The position numbers and the translations under genes were made by a program. The notes beneath the pieces were generated by a model that saw only the letters and a program-made list of their open reading frames with translations, was not told the DNA's origin and searched no databases. Positions 24,049-32,165 of a DNA stretch of 64,000 nucleotides are shown in pieces (within the stretch, counting starts at the first letter, position 1; each line of letters begins with the position of its first letter). The DNA comes from Hymenobacter sediminicola (GTDB lineage: Bacteria > Bacteroidota > Bacteroidia > Cytophagales > Hymenobacteraceae), in the NCBI RefSeq assembly GCF_014250515.1, contig NZ_CP060202.1, forward strand, positions 2,601,001 to 2,665,000. The letters are read 5' to 3'.

Positions 24049-24881
24049 TGCGGCGCATCTACTTCGCCGCGGCCGTGCTGGTGCCCACCGAGCCGGTCTA
24101 TAACGATGCCGATGCGGCGGCCTTCCTGAGTGCGGCCGGCATCGGTAACGCCGCCCAGCAGCAGGCCGTGCACCGGCTGGCCGTGGAACTGAAGGAAGCC
24201 GGGCTGTGGGCCAAGCTGCACGCGGTGTATCCGTTTGTAGGCGGCACGGCGCAGGCGCACAAGCTGAACCTGAAAAACCCGGCCGATACCGATGCGGCCT
24301 TCCGCCTCACCTTCGTTGGCGCACCGGTGCACAGTGCCGGCGGCGTGCAGTGGGACGGGGCCACGCAGTACGCCGATACGCACTACGTGCCCAGTGTGCA
24401 GCTCAGCGGCAGCAGCGGGGCTGCGCTGGGCTACTACTCCACCACGAACAGCGTAGCGGGTGACGTGTACGAAATGGGGGCGTACGTCTCGGCTTCCAAC
24501 GCCTTTTTCGTGTGCGTCAATAACGGCGCCTTCAGCCCGGCGCGGCCGTTCTACGCCGCGTTTGGCAACCAGCAGGGAGCCAATAGCAGCGACAGCCGGG
24601 GCAATTACGTGGTGCGGCGGGCGGCGGGCTCCCCGGCCGGGGCCCGGCTCTTCCGCAACGGAGGGGAGCAGAACCCTGCCGCTGCCACCCAGACCGACAG
24701 CACGGGGCCGCCGGCCTGCTCGGTGACGCTGGGCGTGCTGAACGTGAACGGCGGGCTGTATGGCTACAGCAACCGCGCCTGCGCCTTTGCCCACCTGGGG
24801 CCTGAGCTGAGTGATGCGGAAATAGCGGCGCTGCATGCCTGCACCCAGACCTTTCAGACCACCCTCAACCGCGCCGTGTGA
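24045..24881 (+). CDS. Tail fibre tip protein, LamG/concanavalin-like
   Basis: A 278-aa protein. The N-terminal 75 residues are a helical adaptor (DADAAAFLSAAGIGNAAQQQ). A jelly-roll-like domain follows with VQWDGATQYADTHYVPSVQL, LGYYSTTNS and RGNYVVRRAAGSPAGARLF. This pattern recurs in fibre-tip proteins of Bacteroidota phages, where it resembles LamG/concanavalin A-like lectins. It overlaps the spike gene by 4 nt and the next ORF by 1 nt, so the three are co-translated. Carbohydrate binding is inferred. Confidence 0.6.
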   Translation: MMRRIYFAAAVLVPTEPVYNDADAAAFLSAAGIGNAAQQQAVHRLAVELKEAGLWAKLHAVYPFVGGTAQAHKLNLKNPADTDAAFRLTFVGAPVHSAGGVQWDGATQYADTHYVPSVQLSGSSGAALGYYSTTNSVAGDVYEMGAYVSASNAFFVCVNNGAFSPARPFYAAFGNQQGANSSDSRGNYVVRRAAGSPAGARLFRNGGEQNPAAATQTDSTGPPACSVTLGVLNVNGGLYGYSNRACAFAHLGPELSDAEIAALHACTQTFQTTLNRAV

Positions 24882-25123
24882 TGCCTTACTACTTCGTGAT
24901 TTCCGACGCCCTGTTCGCCAAGCTCGACGGCCGCACCGGGCCTTTCAGCCAGTTCGCCTGCCGCCTGACCACCGATGGCCGCCGCGCGTGCGCAGTGGGC
25001 ACCGTGAGCGAATACCCGGAAAGCTTCGCCGGCCACCGTCCGCTCGTGGTGGAGTTGGAGCCGGCCGACTTCGCCCCGCTGGCCGTGCCTGAGGGGCTGC
25101 CCGGCTATACCGCCTCCACTTAA
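24881..25123 (+). CDS. Small prophage protein of unknown function
   Basis: An 80-aa protein that starts at the ATG overlapping the upstream TGA (MPYYFVISDALFAKLDGRTG). It is a mixed alpha/beta sequence with a Pro-rich end and has no TM. The position after fibre genes suggests a fibre chaperone or assembly factor; that is only a guess. Confidence 0.5.
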   Translation: MPYYFVISDALFAKLDGRTGPFSQFACRLTTDGRRACAVGTVSEYPESFAGHRPLVVELEPADFAPLAVPEGLPGYTAST

Positions 25124-25168
25124 TCCCTTGCCCGTCCAAACCACTATCCACCGTGACCCGCTAATCCT

Positions 25169-25534
25169 GTGACTCCCGTGACCACTCGAACCCAAGATAT
25201 CGCCGAGAAGGCTGCCGCACGTGAGGGGATGAATACCCGCCTCTGGGTGATGGGCGGTGTCGTGGCTGGCCTGCTGCTTTTTGTGCAGGCGCTCATGACG
25301 TTCGTCATGACCAATGCGGCCTCCAAAATGGATGCCTATTCCAAGTCCCTGAGCGAAGTGCTTACGGCCGTGCAGGTGATGAATGCCCGCAATGAAGCCC
25401 TGACGCAACGCGTGCTGGAGTTGGAAAAAGCGAAGGGGGATGCCGCCGCAACCCACAGCAACTTCGATGTGCGCCTGCGCAGCGTGGAGCAGCGGGCGGC
25501 TATTCACGATCAGTTCATGACCAGCACCAAATAA
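25169..25534 (+). CDS. Membrane-anchored coiled-coil protein in lysis cassette
   Basis: The 121-aa ORF has one TM helix (LWVMGGVVAGLLLFVQALMT, about 25-44) and a C-terminal coiled coil (about 60-115: LTQRVLELEKAKGD). The only upstream starts are GTG codons at 25169 and 25178; an ATG at 25229 would give a 101-aa product beginning MNTRLWVMGG. It is the first gene of the lysis block, 5 nt before the spanin-like gene. A holin, antiholin or spanin-partner role is possible. Confidence 0.5.
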   Translation: MTPVTTRTQDIAEKAAAREGMNTRLWVMGGVVAGLLLFVQALMTFVMTNAASKMDAYSKSLSEVLTAVQVMNARNEALTQRVLELEKAKGDAAATHSNFDVRLRSVEQRAAIHDQFMTSTK

Positions 25535-25539
25535 GCCCC

Positions 25540-25893
25540 ATGAAAAACCTCCCCCTCATCCTCTGTGCCGCCGCCGTGCTGGCTGCCCTCGCCTTTGGCT
25601 TCTACTTCCACCGCAGCGCTACCCAAGCGCAGGCCCGCGAAGCCACCGCAGCTGCCAAGCAGGTAGCGGCGCAACGCCGGGCCGATAGCCTGGAAACCGA
25701 ACTCGCCACTGCTGCCCAGTGGGCGGCGGCCGACATCCTCCACTCCGCCGGCATCGAAGCCGGCAAAAAAGCTGATGCTGATGAAGCCCGTATTCGTGCT
25801 ACTCCTGCTGCTGGCTGGGCTGATGACAGCCTTGCCCGGTTCCTCGCAAACCCTTCCGGCCACCATCTGCACGCCCCGGGCGCAGGCCGCTAA
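25540..25893 (+). CDS. Inner-membrane spanin-like protein (Rz-like)
   Basis: A 117-aa protein. The N-terminal TM (LPLILCAAAVLAALAFGFYF) is followed by an Ala/Gln-rich coiled coil, with no further TM. This is the layout of Rz i-spanins, which bridge to an outer-membrane partner. The last 113 nt overlap the next gene in another frame, like Rz/Rz1 of coliphages. Charge and length (about 100 residues of periplasmic coil) fit. No sequence family is recognised. Confidence 0.55.
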   Translation: MKNLPLILCAAAVLAALAFGFYFHRSATQAQAREATAAAKQVAAQRRADSLETELATAAQWAAADILHSAGIEAGKKADADEARIRATPAAGWADDSLARFLANPSGHHLHAPGAGR

Positions 25894-26191
25894 GAATGCC
25901 GACAGCATCCGCGTGCTGCCTACAGTGCGGGAAAAGCTGGCCGGCGCCCGCCTCGAAGTGCAGGGCCTGGAGCAGAAGCTCAGCCTGAGCCAGGGCCAAC
26001 TCTATGATGCACGTGCCGATATCCGGGGACTGAAAACCGATAATGCCGGGCTGAAAGAAATGGTGCTGGCCACGAAGGCGGAAGCCGATGGCTGGCACAT
26101 CAAGGCCCGGCGCCGGGGCTGGGGGATTGGCATCGGCATTGGCCTGCCACTCACCTATGGCGGCTACAAACTCTTTCGCGCTTTACGCTAA
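25781..26191 (+). CDS. Spanin partner with signal peptide and C-terminal TM
   Basis: A 136-aa protein starting at the second of two close ATGs (25775/25781) inside the previous gene. MKPVFVLLLLLAGLMTALPG is a signal peptide or anchor. A coiled coil follows (LEVQGLEQKLSLSQGQLY), then a basic stop (KARRRGWGI) and a hydrophobic C-terminal helix (IGIGIGLPLTYGGYKLF). N- and C-terminal membrane segments around a coil resemble unimolecular spanins, but a lipobox is not clear (TIC). It overlaps the holin-like start by 1 nt. Confidence 0.55.
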   Translation: MKPVFVLLLLLAGLMTALPGSSQTLPATICTPRAQAAKNADSIRVLPTVREKLAGARLEVQGLEQKLSLSQGQLYDARADIRGLKTDNAGLKEMVLATKAEADGWHIKARRRGWGIGIGIGLPLTYGGYKLFRALR

Positions 26192-26703
26192 TGCTACAGA
26201 CTCTACCCCTTTGGACCTGGTATGTGATGGGTGCCGTGCTGGCGCTGGTCGCACTGCTGCTGCTGGTACGAGCCAGCCAGGGCAAGTTCGGAGAGCTGCT
26301 GGTTCGCTCCCTGACCGAAGACAACCGCTTCTCGCCGCGCCTGCTCACCACGTTTGCCATCGTGGCCGTGACCGTCTACCTCGAATTGCGGGGCGCGCAC
26401 ATGCAGCCGGAAATCGTCGGCGGCGTGCTGCTCACGGGCTACCCGCCCGAATATGTGCTGCTGGCCAACATCGGCCTGATTGCCGCCCTGCTGGGCATCG
26501 GTACCTGGGGCAAGGTGCAGCTGGGCAAAACGGTGCCTGATACCGTGGTGCAGTCGGATGAGACAACCATCAAGACCGACAATGTGCAGGTGAACAAAAC
26601 CACCCCTGCTACTCCAGCTACCACGCCACCCGCGCCCGAGGCCGATTTACCACCGCGCCCGGAATTCAACATGGATCTGCTCAACCAAGCCGCTCATGAT
26701 TAA
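26191..26703 (+). CDS. Holin-like membrane protein
   Basis: A 170-aa protein with three hydrophobic segments: residues about 8-27 (LWTWYVMGAVLALVALLLLV), 51-65 and 80-105 (VLLANIGLIAALLGIGTWG). It has a polar C-terminal tail rich in Pro/Thr. The start overlaps the previous stop (TAATG) and the end overlaps the endolysin start. A phage holin directly before the endolysin would be exactly here. The tail is longer than in most holins. Confidence 0.6.
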   Translation: MLQTLPLWTWYVMGAVLALVALLLLVRASQGKFGELLVRSLTEDNRFSPRLLTTFAIVAVTVYLELRGAHMQPEIVGGVLLTGYPPEYVLLANIGLIAALLGIGTWGKVQLGKTVPDTVVQSDETTIKTDNVQVNKTTPATPATTPPAPEADLPPRPEFNMDLLNQAAHD

Positions 26704-27277
26704 CCGCGCTAATTTTTTCGCCGCCATCCGGGCCACCCTGTTTGGCGGCTCGCTCAGCAAGGAGGAAGTCGCCAACATGGAAGGCATCCTCGACTGCGCC
26801 CTGGAAGCCGCGCTGCCCGTGCAGCAGATTGCCTATGTGCTGGCCACCACCTTTCACGAAACCGCCGGCACCATGCGCCCGCTCAAAGAGTACGGGCTGG
26901 GCAAAGGCCACGACTACGGCAAGATGCTGGACATGGGCAAAGGCAAAGGCCAGCGCGTGCCCTACACCGAGCCGCCGCACCTGTTCTTCGGCCGCGGCTA
27001 CGTGCAGCTCACCTGGCTCAGCAACTACCGGGGCGCGGGCAAGAAGCTGGGCATTGACCTGGTGAACCATCCTGACCTCGCGCTGAATCCAGCCACGGCC
27101 GCACAGATCCTGGTGCGCGGCATGAAGGAAGGCTGGTTCACGGGCAAGCGGCTCAGCGAGTATTTCACCACCCAGGGCGCCGATGTGCTCCGGGCCCGCC
27201 GCATCGTCAACGGCAACGACAAAGCCGAGCTGATTGCCGGCTATCACGCCAAGTTCCTCTTCGCGCTTACCTGCTAA
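26696..27277 (+). CDS. Endolysin, GH19 (chitinase/muramidase-like)
   Basis: The 193-aa protein shows the GH19 hallmark: FHETAGTMRPLKEYG (residues 53-67) with candidate catalytic Glu 55, followed by FFGRGYVQLTWLSNY, which matches the family's FGRGyvQLT signature. There is no signal peptide, so it needs the holin. It overlaps the holin gene by 8 nt. The family cleaves peptidoglycan glycan strands in phages. The assignment is strong; the exact bond is not established. Confidence 0.85.
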   Translation: MINRANFFAAIRATLFGGSLSKEEVANMEGILDCALEAALPVQQIAYVLATTFHETAGTMRPLKEYGLGKGHDYGKMLDMGKGKGQRVPYTEPPHLFFGRGYVQLTWLSNYRGAGKKLGIDLVNHPDLALNPATAAQILVRGMKEGWFTGKRLSEYFTTQGADVLRARRIVNGNDKAELIAGYHAKFLFALTC

Positions 27278-27303
27278 TTCATTTCACTTAATCCCTTACT
27301 GCC

Positions 27304-27501
27304 ATGAAACTCCCCCTGCCCATCATTTCGCTGCCCACTATCGTGCTGTGGGTACTTGCCATCATCGTTGGCCTGACCAACTACCACCCGTCCTTCCTGA
27401 GCTATCGGGCCTTTACTGGTATCCTGTTTAGCCTGGCTGTACTGGCGACGGTGTACCTGATCTGGCGCGGCATCCGCAACGCAAACAAGCCGGTTCGCTA
27501 G
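27304..27501 (+). CDS. Small two-TM membrane protein
   Basis: A 65-aa protein with TMs at about 6-26 (PIISLPTIVLWVLAIIVGLT) and 36-55 (FTGILFSLAVLATVYLIWRG) and a basic C-terminus (RNANKPVR). It starts 27 nt after the endolysin and touches the next gene. It could be a second holin or antiholin. No family is recognised. Confidence 0.6.
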   Translation: MKLPLPIISLPTIVLWVLAIIVGLTNYHPSFLSYRAFTGILFSLAVLATVYLIWRGIRNANKPVR

Positions 27502-27867
27502 ATGGATACGGCCGTACTCCTGCCCATCAGCAATACGCCGGGCTACTACCTGTTCTACTGCCCTGGCTGCAAGGAAAGCCACCGCATCAACACGAACCCG
27601 GCCAACCCCGGCGCGTGCTGGACACTCACGGGCACACCCGAAAAGCCGACGATTCGCGCTAGTGTATTAGTGCGCAGCGGCCATCATGTGCCCGGTGGCA
27701 CCGCGAAGGATGGCCGGTGCTGGTGTGACTACCACCGCGAAAACCCCGGTAGCGGCGCGCCGCACTGCTCAGTCTGCCACTCCTTTGTAACGGATGGCCA
27801 GATACAATTCCTCGCCGACTGCACGCACGAGCTGGCCGGCCAAACTGTAGCCCTCCAACCTGTATGA
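27502..27867 (+). CDS. DUF6527-like cysteine-rich protein
   Basis: The 121-aa protein carries FYCPGCKESHRI (residues 18-29; CxxC) and a later Cys cluster (GRCWCDYHRENPGSGAPHCS), then FVTDGQIQFLADCTHELAG. The order CPGC...W...PTI...C.FV.DG.I.FL.DCTH.L matches the DUF6527 family as I know it, which is common in phages. The cysteines probably bind zinc. It overlaps the next gene by 4 nt. Function is unknown. Confidence 0.65.
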   Translation: MDTAVLLPISNTPGYYLFYCPGCKESHRINTNPANPGACWTLTGTPEKPTIRASVLVRSGHHVPGGTAKDGRCWCDYHRENPGSGAPHCSVCHSFVTDGQIQFLADCTHELAGQTVALQPV

Positions 27868-28391
27868 GCACGCACCTGATTAAAAAGGGCCACCACCAGG
27901 ACAACCGCCCGTTCTCCTCATGGCCCCACATCGGCCGCAAGAGCATTGCGTTCTGGGTCACGTTTGGGCAGGATTGCGCCTACTCCCTACCTGATTACTA
28001 CGCCGCCAACGTCAATAAGCTCTTTGGCCTGAGCTTCGGGTTCTTCGGCGTGCACCGCAACAGTGCCCGGTTCGGCTGGTACTGGGACCCCGAGCAGCAG
28101 TGCATGCGCCTAATTGCCTACTGCTACACGGATGGCGTGAAGGACTGGAATCTGCGCAAGGAGTTTCCGGTAGTAGGTCGGGCCCAGCTGGGCCAGCGCG
28201 TGCTGTGCCGACTCGTGGTAGAGGCGGACGCCTATCACTTCAGCGTATCGGATGCCAGCGGACAGCTGGTGAGTGAGCTGCGTCTGGCCCGGCCCAAGCA
28301 CCTACCAGGTTTTGGCCTCACGCACTCGCTCTACTTCGGCGGTGAGTTGCCTGCGCCGCACGATATGCACATTGAGATGCAGAAGGCATGA
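27864..28391 (+). CDS. Last prophage protein, lectin-like fold suspected
   Basis: A 175-aa beta-rich protein. It contains KSIAFWVTFGQDCAYSLPDY, KLFGLSFGFFGVHRNSARFG and IAYCYTDGV, a pattern I have seen in small concanavalin-like proteins of Bacteroidota genomes and phages. It has no signal peptide. It is translationally coupled to the DUF6527-like gene. Its end is followed, 93 nt later, by a very long hairpin that closes the module. Confidence 0.5.
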   Translation: MSTHLIKKGHHQDNRPFSSWPHIGRKSIAFWVTFGQDCAYSLPDYYAANVNKLFGLSFGFFGVHRNSARFGWYWDPEQQCMRLIAYCYTDGVKDWNLRKEFPVVGRAQLGQRVLCRLVVEADAYHFSVSDASGQLVSELRLARPKHLPGFGLTHSLYFGGELPAPHDMHIEMQKA

Positions 28392-28483
28392 GGCGGCATC
28401 ATCGTTTCGGCTTCTGCTATTGGTGCCGGAAGTAGCGCGTATTACCTTCGTCGTGCCAATCAAACCCGTGCGGGGGCGAAGCG

Positions 28484-28549
28484 GCAGCCTATTGCAAAAG
28501 AAAAGCCCCGACCTGTAGAGGTTGGGGCTTTTCTTTTGCAATAGGCTGC
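28484..28549. terminator. 31-bp perfect-stem bidirectional terminator
   Basis: Two 31-nt arms (28484-28514 and 28519-28549) pair throughout, with one G.T position and a GTAG loop. The stem's own A-run (AAAAGAAAA) and T-run (TTTTCTTTT) would end transcripts arriving from either side. The minus-strand gene that follows has its stop codon at the last base of the right arm. Confidence 0.8.
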
Positions 28550-29130
28550 TACACTATATCATATTTGGCTAACTCCGTTCTGATGATAGTTATCTTATTA
28601 CTCTGAATCTGCAAATATTTGTTGGCTGTATCAATAATAACAGGTGTCTCTGTGTCTATTCTTTCCAATCTCAAGCTATTAATTTTATCCTCATCTTCTT
28701 TGGCAACAGCATATATTGAGGTGGTGTTCGCATTTATCAGCGCATACAATCTATCTTCTTCATCTTTTGTATCGAATCTTGCGAAATACGCGCCGAAATT
28801 GTAGTCATTCCTCATCTCTAATCGTCTATGTTCGTTGATAGCAAGCGCCCTTTTTGCTATACCGACAGCCAGTTGCTTATGATCCCTGTATTGCAGATAG
28901 AACACTCTTATTGGCTCTAATTCCGCCATATGCGCCTGCAGCACTTTAACTATCTCTTCCCCTGCATTTATTTTTTTATTAATATAAACAGCTCGCAAAG
29001 ACATATTGTGTTCACTGTGTTTTTGTTTGGAATCAAGCAGTTTACTGTATGCATTAAAAGCGTTATTAAGAAAAGCTGTAGCAAAAGAGACTATGGCTGA
29101 GGCAGCAGCAATCCATAATGCAGTTTCCAT
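28549..29130 (-). CDS. AT-rich membrane-anchored coiled-coil protein
   Basis: A 193-aa protein; the start is ATG 29130 (METALWIAAASAIVSFATAF), since the upstream TTG is less likely. A single N-terminal TM (about 4-24) leads to a long cytoplasmic helical region (about 30-190) rich in Lys, Glu, Arg and Asn. The base composition is clearly more AT-rich than the neighbours, which indicates recent transfer. It is on the opposite strand to the phage genes and shares the hairpin terminator. Location, topology and composition suit a defence or exclusion gene, but no domain is recognised. Confidence 0.65.
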   Translation of the reverse strand: METALWIAAASAIVSFATAFLNNAFNAYSKLLDSKQKHSEHNMSLRAVYINKKINAGEEIVKVLQAHMAELEPIRVFYLQYRDHKQLAVGIAKRALAINEHRRLEMRNDYNFGAYFARFDTKDEEDRLYALINANTTSIYAVAKEDEDKINSLRLERIDTETPVIIDTANKYLQIQSNKITIIRTELAKYDIV

Positions 29131-29191
29131 AAGCGAGGAATTCAAGTATCAAATGTTGTTTTAAGAATAGCTTCAGTTAAAAAGCCAAAAC

Positions 29192-29221
29192 TTGGCGAAG
29201 TTAGCAAAGCTCCTATCTTGG
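29192..29221 (+). promoter_or_regulatory. Bacteroidota-type promoter placing the start codon at +1
   Basis: TTG (29192-29194), 19 bp, TATCTTGG (29214-29221), which is 7/8 of TAnnTTTG. The ATG of the next gene is at 29226, only 4 nt after the -7 box, so the mRNA would be leaderless. Confidence 0.55.
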
Positions 29222-29225
29222 GCAC

Positions 29226-29483
29226 ATGCCTCTACCCTCGCTCTACGCCTTCAACCAGCTGCCGCTCAATGCCCAGATCGGGCTGGTCGTATTCGAGGGC
29301 ACCTTCCTGACCAACCGCTTTGGGGAGCATGGCGACTACATTAACCTCTATCATATGGGCAGCTTCTTCGCTGAGCTCTATTATGATGCCGAGCTGAACT
29401 ACATGCATGCCTGCCGCACTTTCGTCAGCAGCTCCCAGTTGGAAGCATACATGGATTTCATTGACCTACCAGCGCTTTCGTAG
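29226..29483 (+). CDS. Small conserved-looking protein of unknown function
   Basis: An 85-aa soluble protein (MPLPSLYAFNQLPLNAQIGL) with several aromatic residues and no signal or TM. The final 26 nt overlap the end of the convergent acyltransferase gene. It is preceded by a promoter that places its ATG at or next to the transcription start. No family is recognised. Confidence 0.55.
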   Translation: MPLPSLYAFNQLPLNAQIGLVVFEGTFLTNRFGEHGDYINLYHMGSFFAELYYDAELNYMHACRTFVSSSQLEAYMDFIDLPALS

Positions 29484-30600
29484 CCCGCAGGCGGTTATGC
29501 AGCGGATGTTCGACGAGCGTGTATAGAAGGATGGACAGGCCCACGTAGAACAGCAGGCACAGCAGGTTATTGTCTGTTACGTAGCGCCGGAATAGCGTGT
29601 CTACCGCGCCCAGGTGAATCAGGTACAGCACATAGGAGCTTTTGCCCAGCACGTCAAACGTGCGGCTTTCCAGCAAGGTGCGCAGCAGGGTCCGCTCGTA
29701 CAGCAGCCCCCAATACAGTGCGCACACGGCTACTGGCAGCACCAGGTTGCCGGCCAGAATGGAGCCGTAGGACTGGTCGCGTGGGTCGATGGCCAGCCAA
29801 CCGATGTGTTGGAGCAACGCATGGCCGGCCATAAACAACAGGATGCCAGCCGCGCCGGCCACCGTGTAGTAGCTGTTCGGGCGGGGGCTGCCGCCCTGCT
29901 TTCTTAGCCACAGGGCCAGCGCCATGCCGTAGATGAACTCGGCGCTGCGGCCAAAGAACGTGAAGCGGAGCATGAACTTGAGGCTGCCCATCAGCCCATA
30001 GATGTAGCGGTCCGTGAGCCAGTCTACTACGCCAACCAACAGGGCTCCGATAAGCACGAAGGCCACGGGGTAGAGCAGCAGCCGGCGCCAGGTGCGGCGC
30101 AGAGCCACTATCAGGAAAGGCGCCAGGATATAGAACGTCTCCTCCACCGTCAGCGACCAGGCCGTGGGCAGGCCTGTGTTGAGTAGGTACGAGAAGTAGC
30201 CCCGCAGCAGCGTCAGGTTGAGCAGCACGATGCGCACCTTGCCGGCCACGGTGTAGCCTTCCGGCCATTCGAAGCGCGTGTGCAGCGGGTGCCAGACCAT
30301 CACGGCAAACGTGAAGCAGGTCAGCAGCAGGTAAACGGGGTAGATGCGGGCGAAGCGGTTCTGCAGATACGGCCGGAACCAGCGCCGCTCCAGCCTGACG
30401 CTCTCCACGTAGCGGGCCGTTATCAGAAAACCGCTCAACACAAAGAACAGTGAGACGCCGATGTGGCCCTGTTGCAGAAAAGTGGTAAACAGGGGCTGGC
30501 CGGCCACAGCGGCCGGACTCATATGAAACACTACGACCAGCAGCGCCGCCACGGCCCGGATACCAGTCAGCGCTGGATAGTATGCGGTTTTTTCGGCCAT
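29458..30600 (-). CDS. Acyltransferase-3 family membrane protein (OafA/WecH-like)
   Basis: A 380-aa protein with about ten TM helices. The N-terminal motif LTGIRAVAALLVVVFHMSP has the family's essential His at about residue 26, and LFFVLSGFLI and RFARIYPVYLLL are further family motifs. These enzymes transfer acyl groups, often acetyl, to sugars of surface polysaccharides or to peptidoglycan. It lies 36 nt after a second acyltransferase (30637) and both read leftwards, so they are probably one operon. Glycan acetylation is inferred from the family. Confidence 0.85.
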   Translation of the reverse strand: MAEKTAYYPALTGIRAVAALLVVVFHMSPAAVAGQPLFTTFLQQGHIGVSLFFVLSGFLITARYVESVRLERRWFRPYLQNRFARIYPVYLLLTCFTFAVMVWHPLHTRFEWPEGYTVAGKVRIVLLNLTLLRGYFSYLLNTGLPTAWSLTVEETFYILAPFLIVALRRTWRRLLLYPVAFVLIGALLVGVVDWLTDRYIYGLMGSLKFMLRFTFFGRSAEFIYGMALALWLRKQGGSPRPNSYYTVAGAAGILLFMAGHALLQHIGWLAIDPRDQSYGSILAGNLVLPVAVCALYWGLLYERTLLRTLLESRTFDVLGKSSYVLYLIHLGAVDTLFRRYVTDNNLLCLLFYVGLSILLYTLVEHPLHNRLRATKALVGQ

Positions 30601-30636
30601 ACTACAGCGAGGTTACTTCCGGGGAAATTTGAGGGA

Positions 30637-31914
30637 TCATATCGTTCTGGCGGAAGCAGGTAGTGCCGAAGACCCTTCTGCCAGTCCCAGCCGCCGTCGA
30701 ACCCATGGATGAAACTGTTTTTCCAGCGCATATCCCGCTGTCAACACCACCGCTACCAGCAGCGCAAAACGAACAAGGAACGTGAGAGGAGTGCCCGAAA
30801 ACCACTCCACCCACTGAAACATATGCAGCACCGGCCCATGTATGATGTACACGCCATAGGAAATGCCACCCAGCCCCGCGAGTCGATGCAGCACGCGGGT
30901 ACTAGCGGCATCGGCGAGTGTATTGCGGCCAAGCATGAGCCATAGCCCACTGAGATAGAAGCCGCCCGCTACCAGGTTAGGAGCCAGGTATACCTCCTCA
31001 ATGTGAGTAGCCAGGTGCACGAACGTCAGGGCCGGAGCGAGCAGCAGAAACAGCAGGATGGGGCGGCGAAACCGGAAGTCAATGCCGGCGAAGCACAGCA
31101 CGAAGCAGAGCGCGTAGGGCAGAAAGGCAAAGTCCATCGGCCGTATCTGCGTGGCGAACGGGTCCAGGGCACGGTCAAAGCGCCACCACTCGCCGCAGAA
31201 ATCCAGCAGCACCTTACGCAGGCCCATGTCGAGCACATTGAAGTAATGCAGGCTCAGTAGAAACAGCAGGCCGCCGACGAGTTGTCGTGGGGCGAGAGAC
31301 ACTTTGGCGGCCGTGCGGCGATAGTCACTTAGCCACAGCCCGGCCAGCCAAAACACAAAGCCCAGAGCATAGGAGCTCGGCAGCGGAGTGGCGGGGTTGA
31401 GAGCCATGTTGCCTAGCCCTACGGCAAGGAAACCTGCCAACACAGGCACTACAGGCAGGCGGTAGTACGAGATGGGAATAAAGAGCAGGTAGTAAATCAC
31501 TTCGTAGTGCAGCGACCAGGAAGCGCCGTTTTCACGGATGACATCCGTGAGCAATACCTGCGTCAGGCTCAGATTCCCCAGGATGGTGGTGAGCGGGTAA
31601 GGGCCCGCAATGACAATGGCCAGCACCATGGCCAGCAGGTAAATGGGGTAGATGCGAATGATCCGCTTTTTGAGATATTCCCTTATATCGGCCCGACCTG
31701 TGAGAGGCGGGGTAGAGCGTCCAATCACATAGCCACTGAGCACAAAGAACAGCAGCACGGCCAAATGAGAGGGCGGCAGGAAGGCCAGCACGCTTTGCGG
31801 AACATAGCCGGGGTCGAGCAGGTATCTGTTCTCAATACAGTGACACCACACGACAATAAAGGCAGCAACCCCGCGCAATGCATCCAAGGCGGTTCTTGAG
31901 TTGACAGACGACAT
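30637..31914 (-). CDS. Acyltransferase-3 family membrane protein (paralogue)
   Basis: A 425-aa protein. TALDALRGVAAFIVVWCHC carries the family His at about residue 25; LLFFVLSGYVIGRS and IRIYPIYLLAMVL follow. It is the first gene of the pair, preceded by a -7 box at 31935. The two proteins share motifs but differ too much to be a recent duplicate. The tandem arrangement next to a prophage and a tRNA gene suggests surface-glycan variation, possibly as lysogenic conversion. Confidence 0.85.
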   Translation of the reverse strand: MSSVNSRTALDALRGVAAFIVVWCHCIENRYLLDPGYVPQSVLAFLPPSHLAVLLFFVLSGYVIGRSTPPLTGRADIREYLKKRIIRIYPIYLLAMVLAIVIAGPYPLTTILGNLSLTQVLLTDVIRENGASWSLHYEVIYYLLFIPISYYRLPVVPVLAGFLAVGLGNMALNPATPLPSSYALGFVFWLAGLWLSDYRRTAAKVSLAPRQLVGGLLFLLSLHYFNVLDMGLRKVLLDFCGEWWRFDRALDPFATQIRPMDFAFLPYALCFVLCFAGIDFRFRRPILLFLLLAPALTFVHLATHIEEVYLAPNLVAGGFYLSGLWLMLGRNTLADAASTRVLHRLAGLGGISYGVYIIHGPVLHMFQWVEWFSGTPLTFLVRFALLVAVVLTAGYALEKQFHPWVRRRLGLAEGSSALPASARTI

Positions 31915-31934
31915 TTCAGGTATTGCTATGGGCG

Positions 31935-31942
31935 CAAATATA
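31935..31942 (-). promoter_or_regulatory. Bacteroidota -7 box for the acyltransferase pair
   Basis: TATATTTG on the minus strand is an exact TAnnTTTG. Transcription would begin about 14 nt before the ATG at 31914. No clear -33 element is seen. Confidence 0.5.
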
Positions 31943-32106
31943 TGCTCGCCTCATCTTCTCAGTGTAAACATCCAAATCCGCATACTTCTAATATGGCCAG
32001 CCCCGATGCCCACCCGGCGGCTAGCTGTCCTACGGCAAAGACTGAGAGAGCACAAAAATCAGGTAGCATTTGTACCCCAGCGCGCACACTCACGCACACA
32101 CCAAAG

Positions 32107-32153
32107 AAAAACCCCCGAAAAAACCGCGTTGACGCAGTGCTTTCGGGGGTTTT
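32107..32153 (-). terminator. Terminator downstream of tRNA-Ser
   Basis: AAAAACCCCCGAAA (32107-32120) and TTTCGGGGGTTTT (32141-32153) form a strong stem around an inner GCG/CGC hairpin. On the minus strand it ends in TTTTT and lies 13 nt beyond the tRNA. Confidence 0.85.
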
Positions 32154-32165
32154 CCTAGTATAGTG

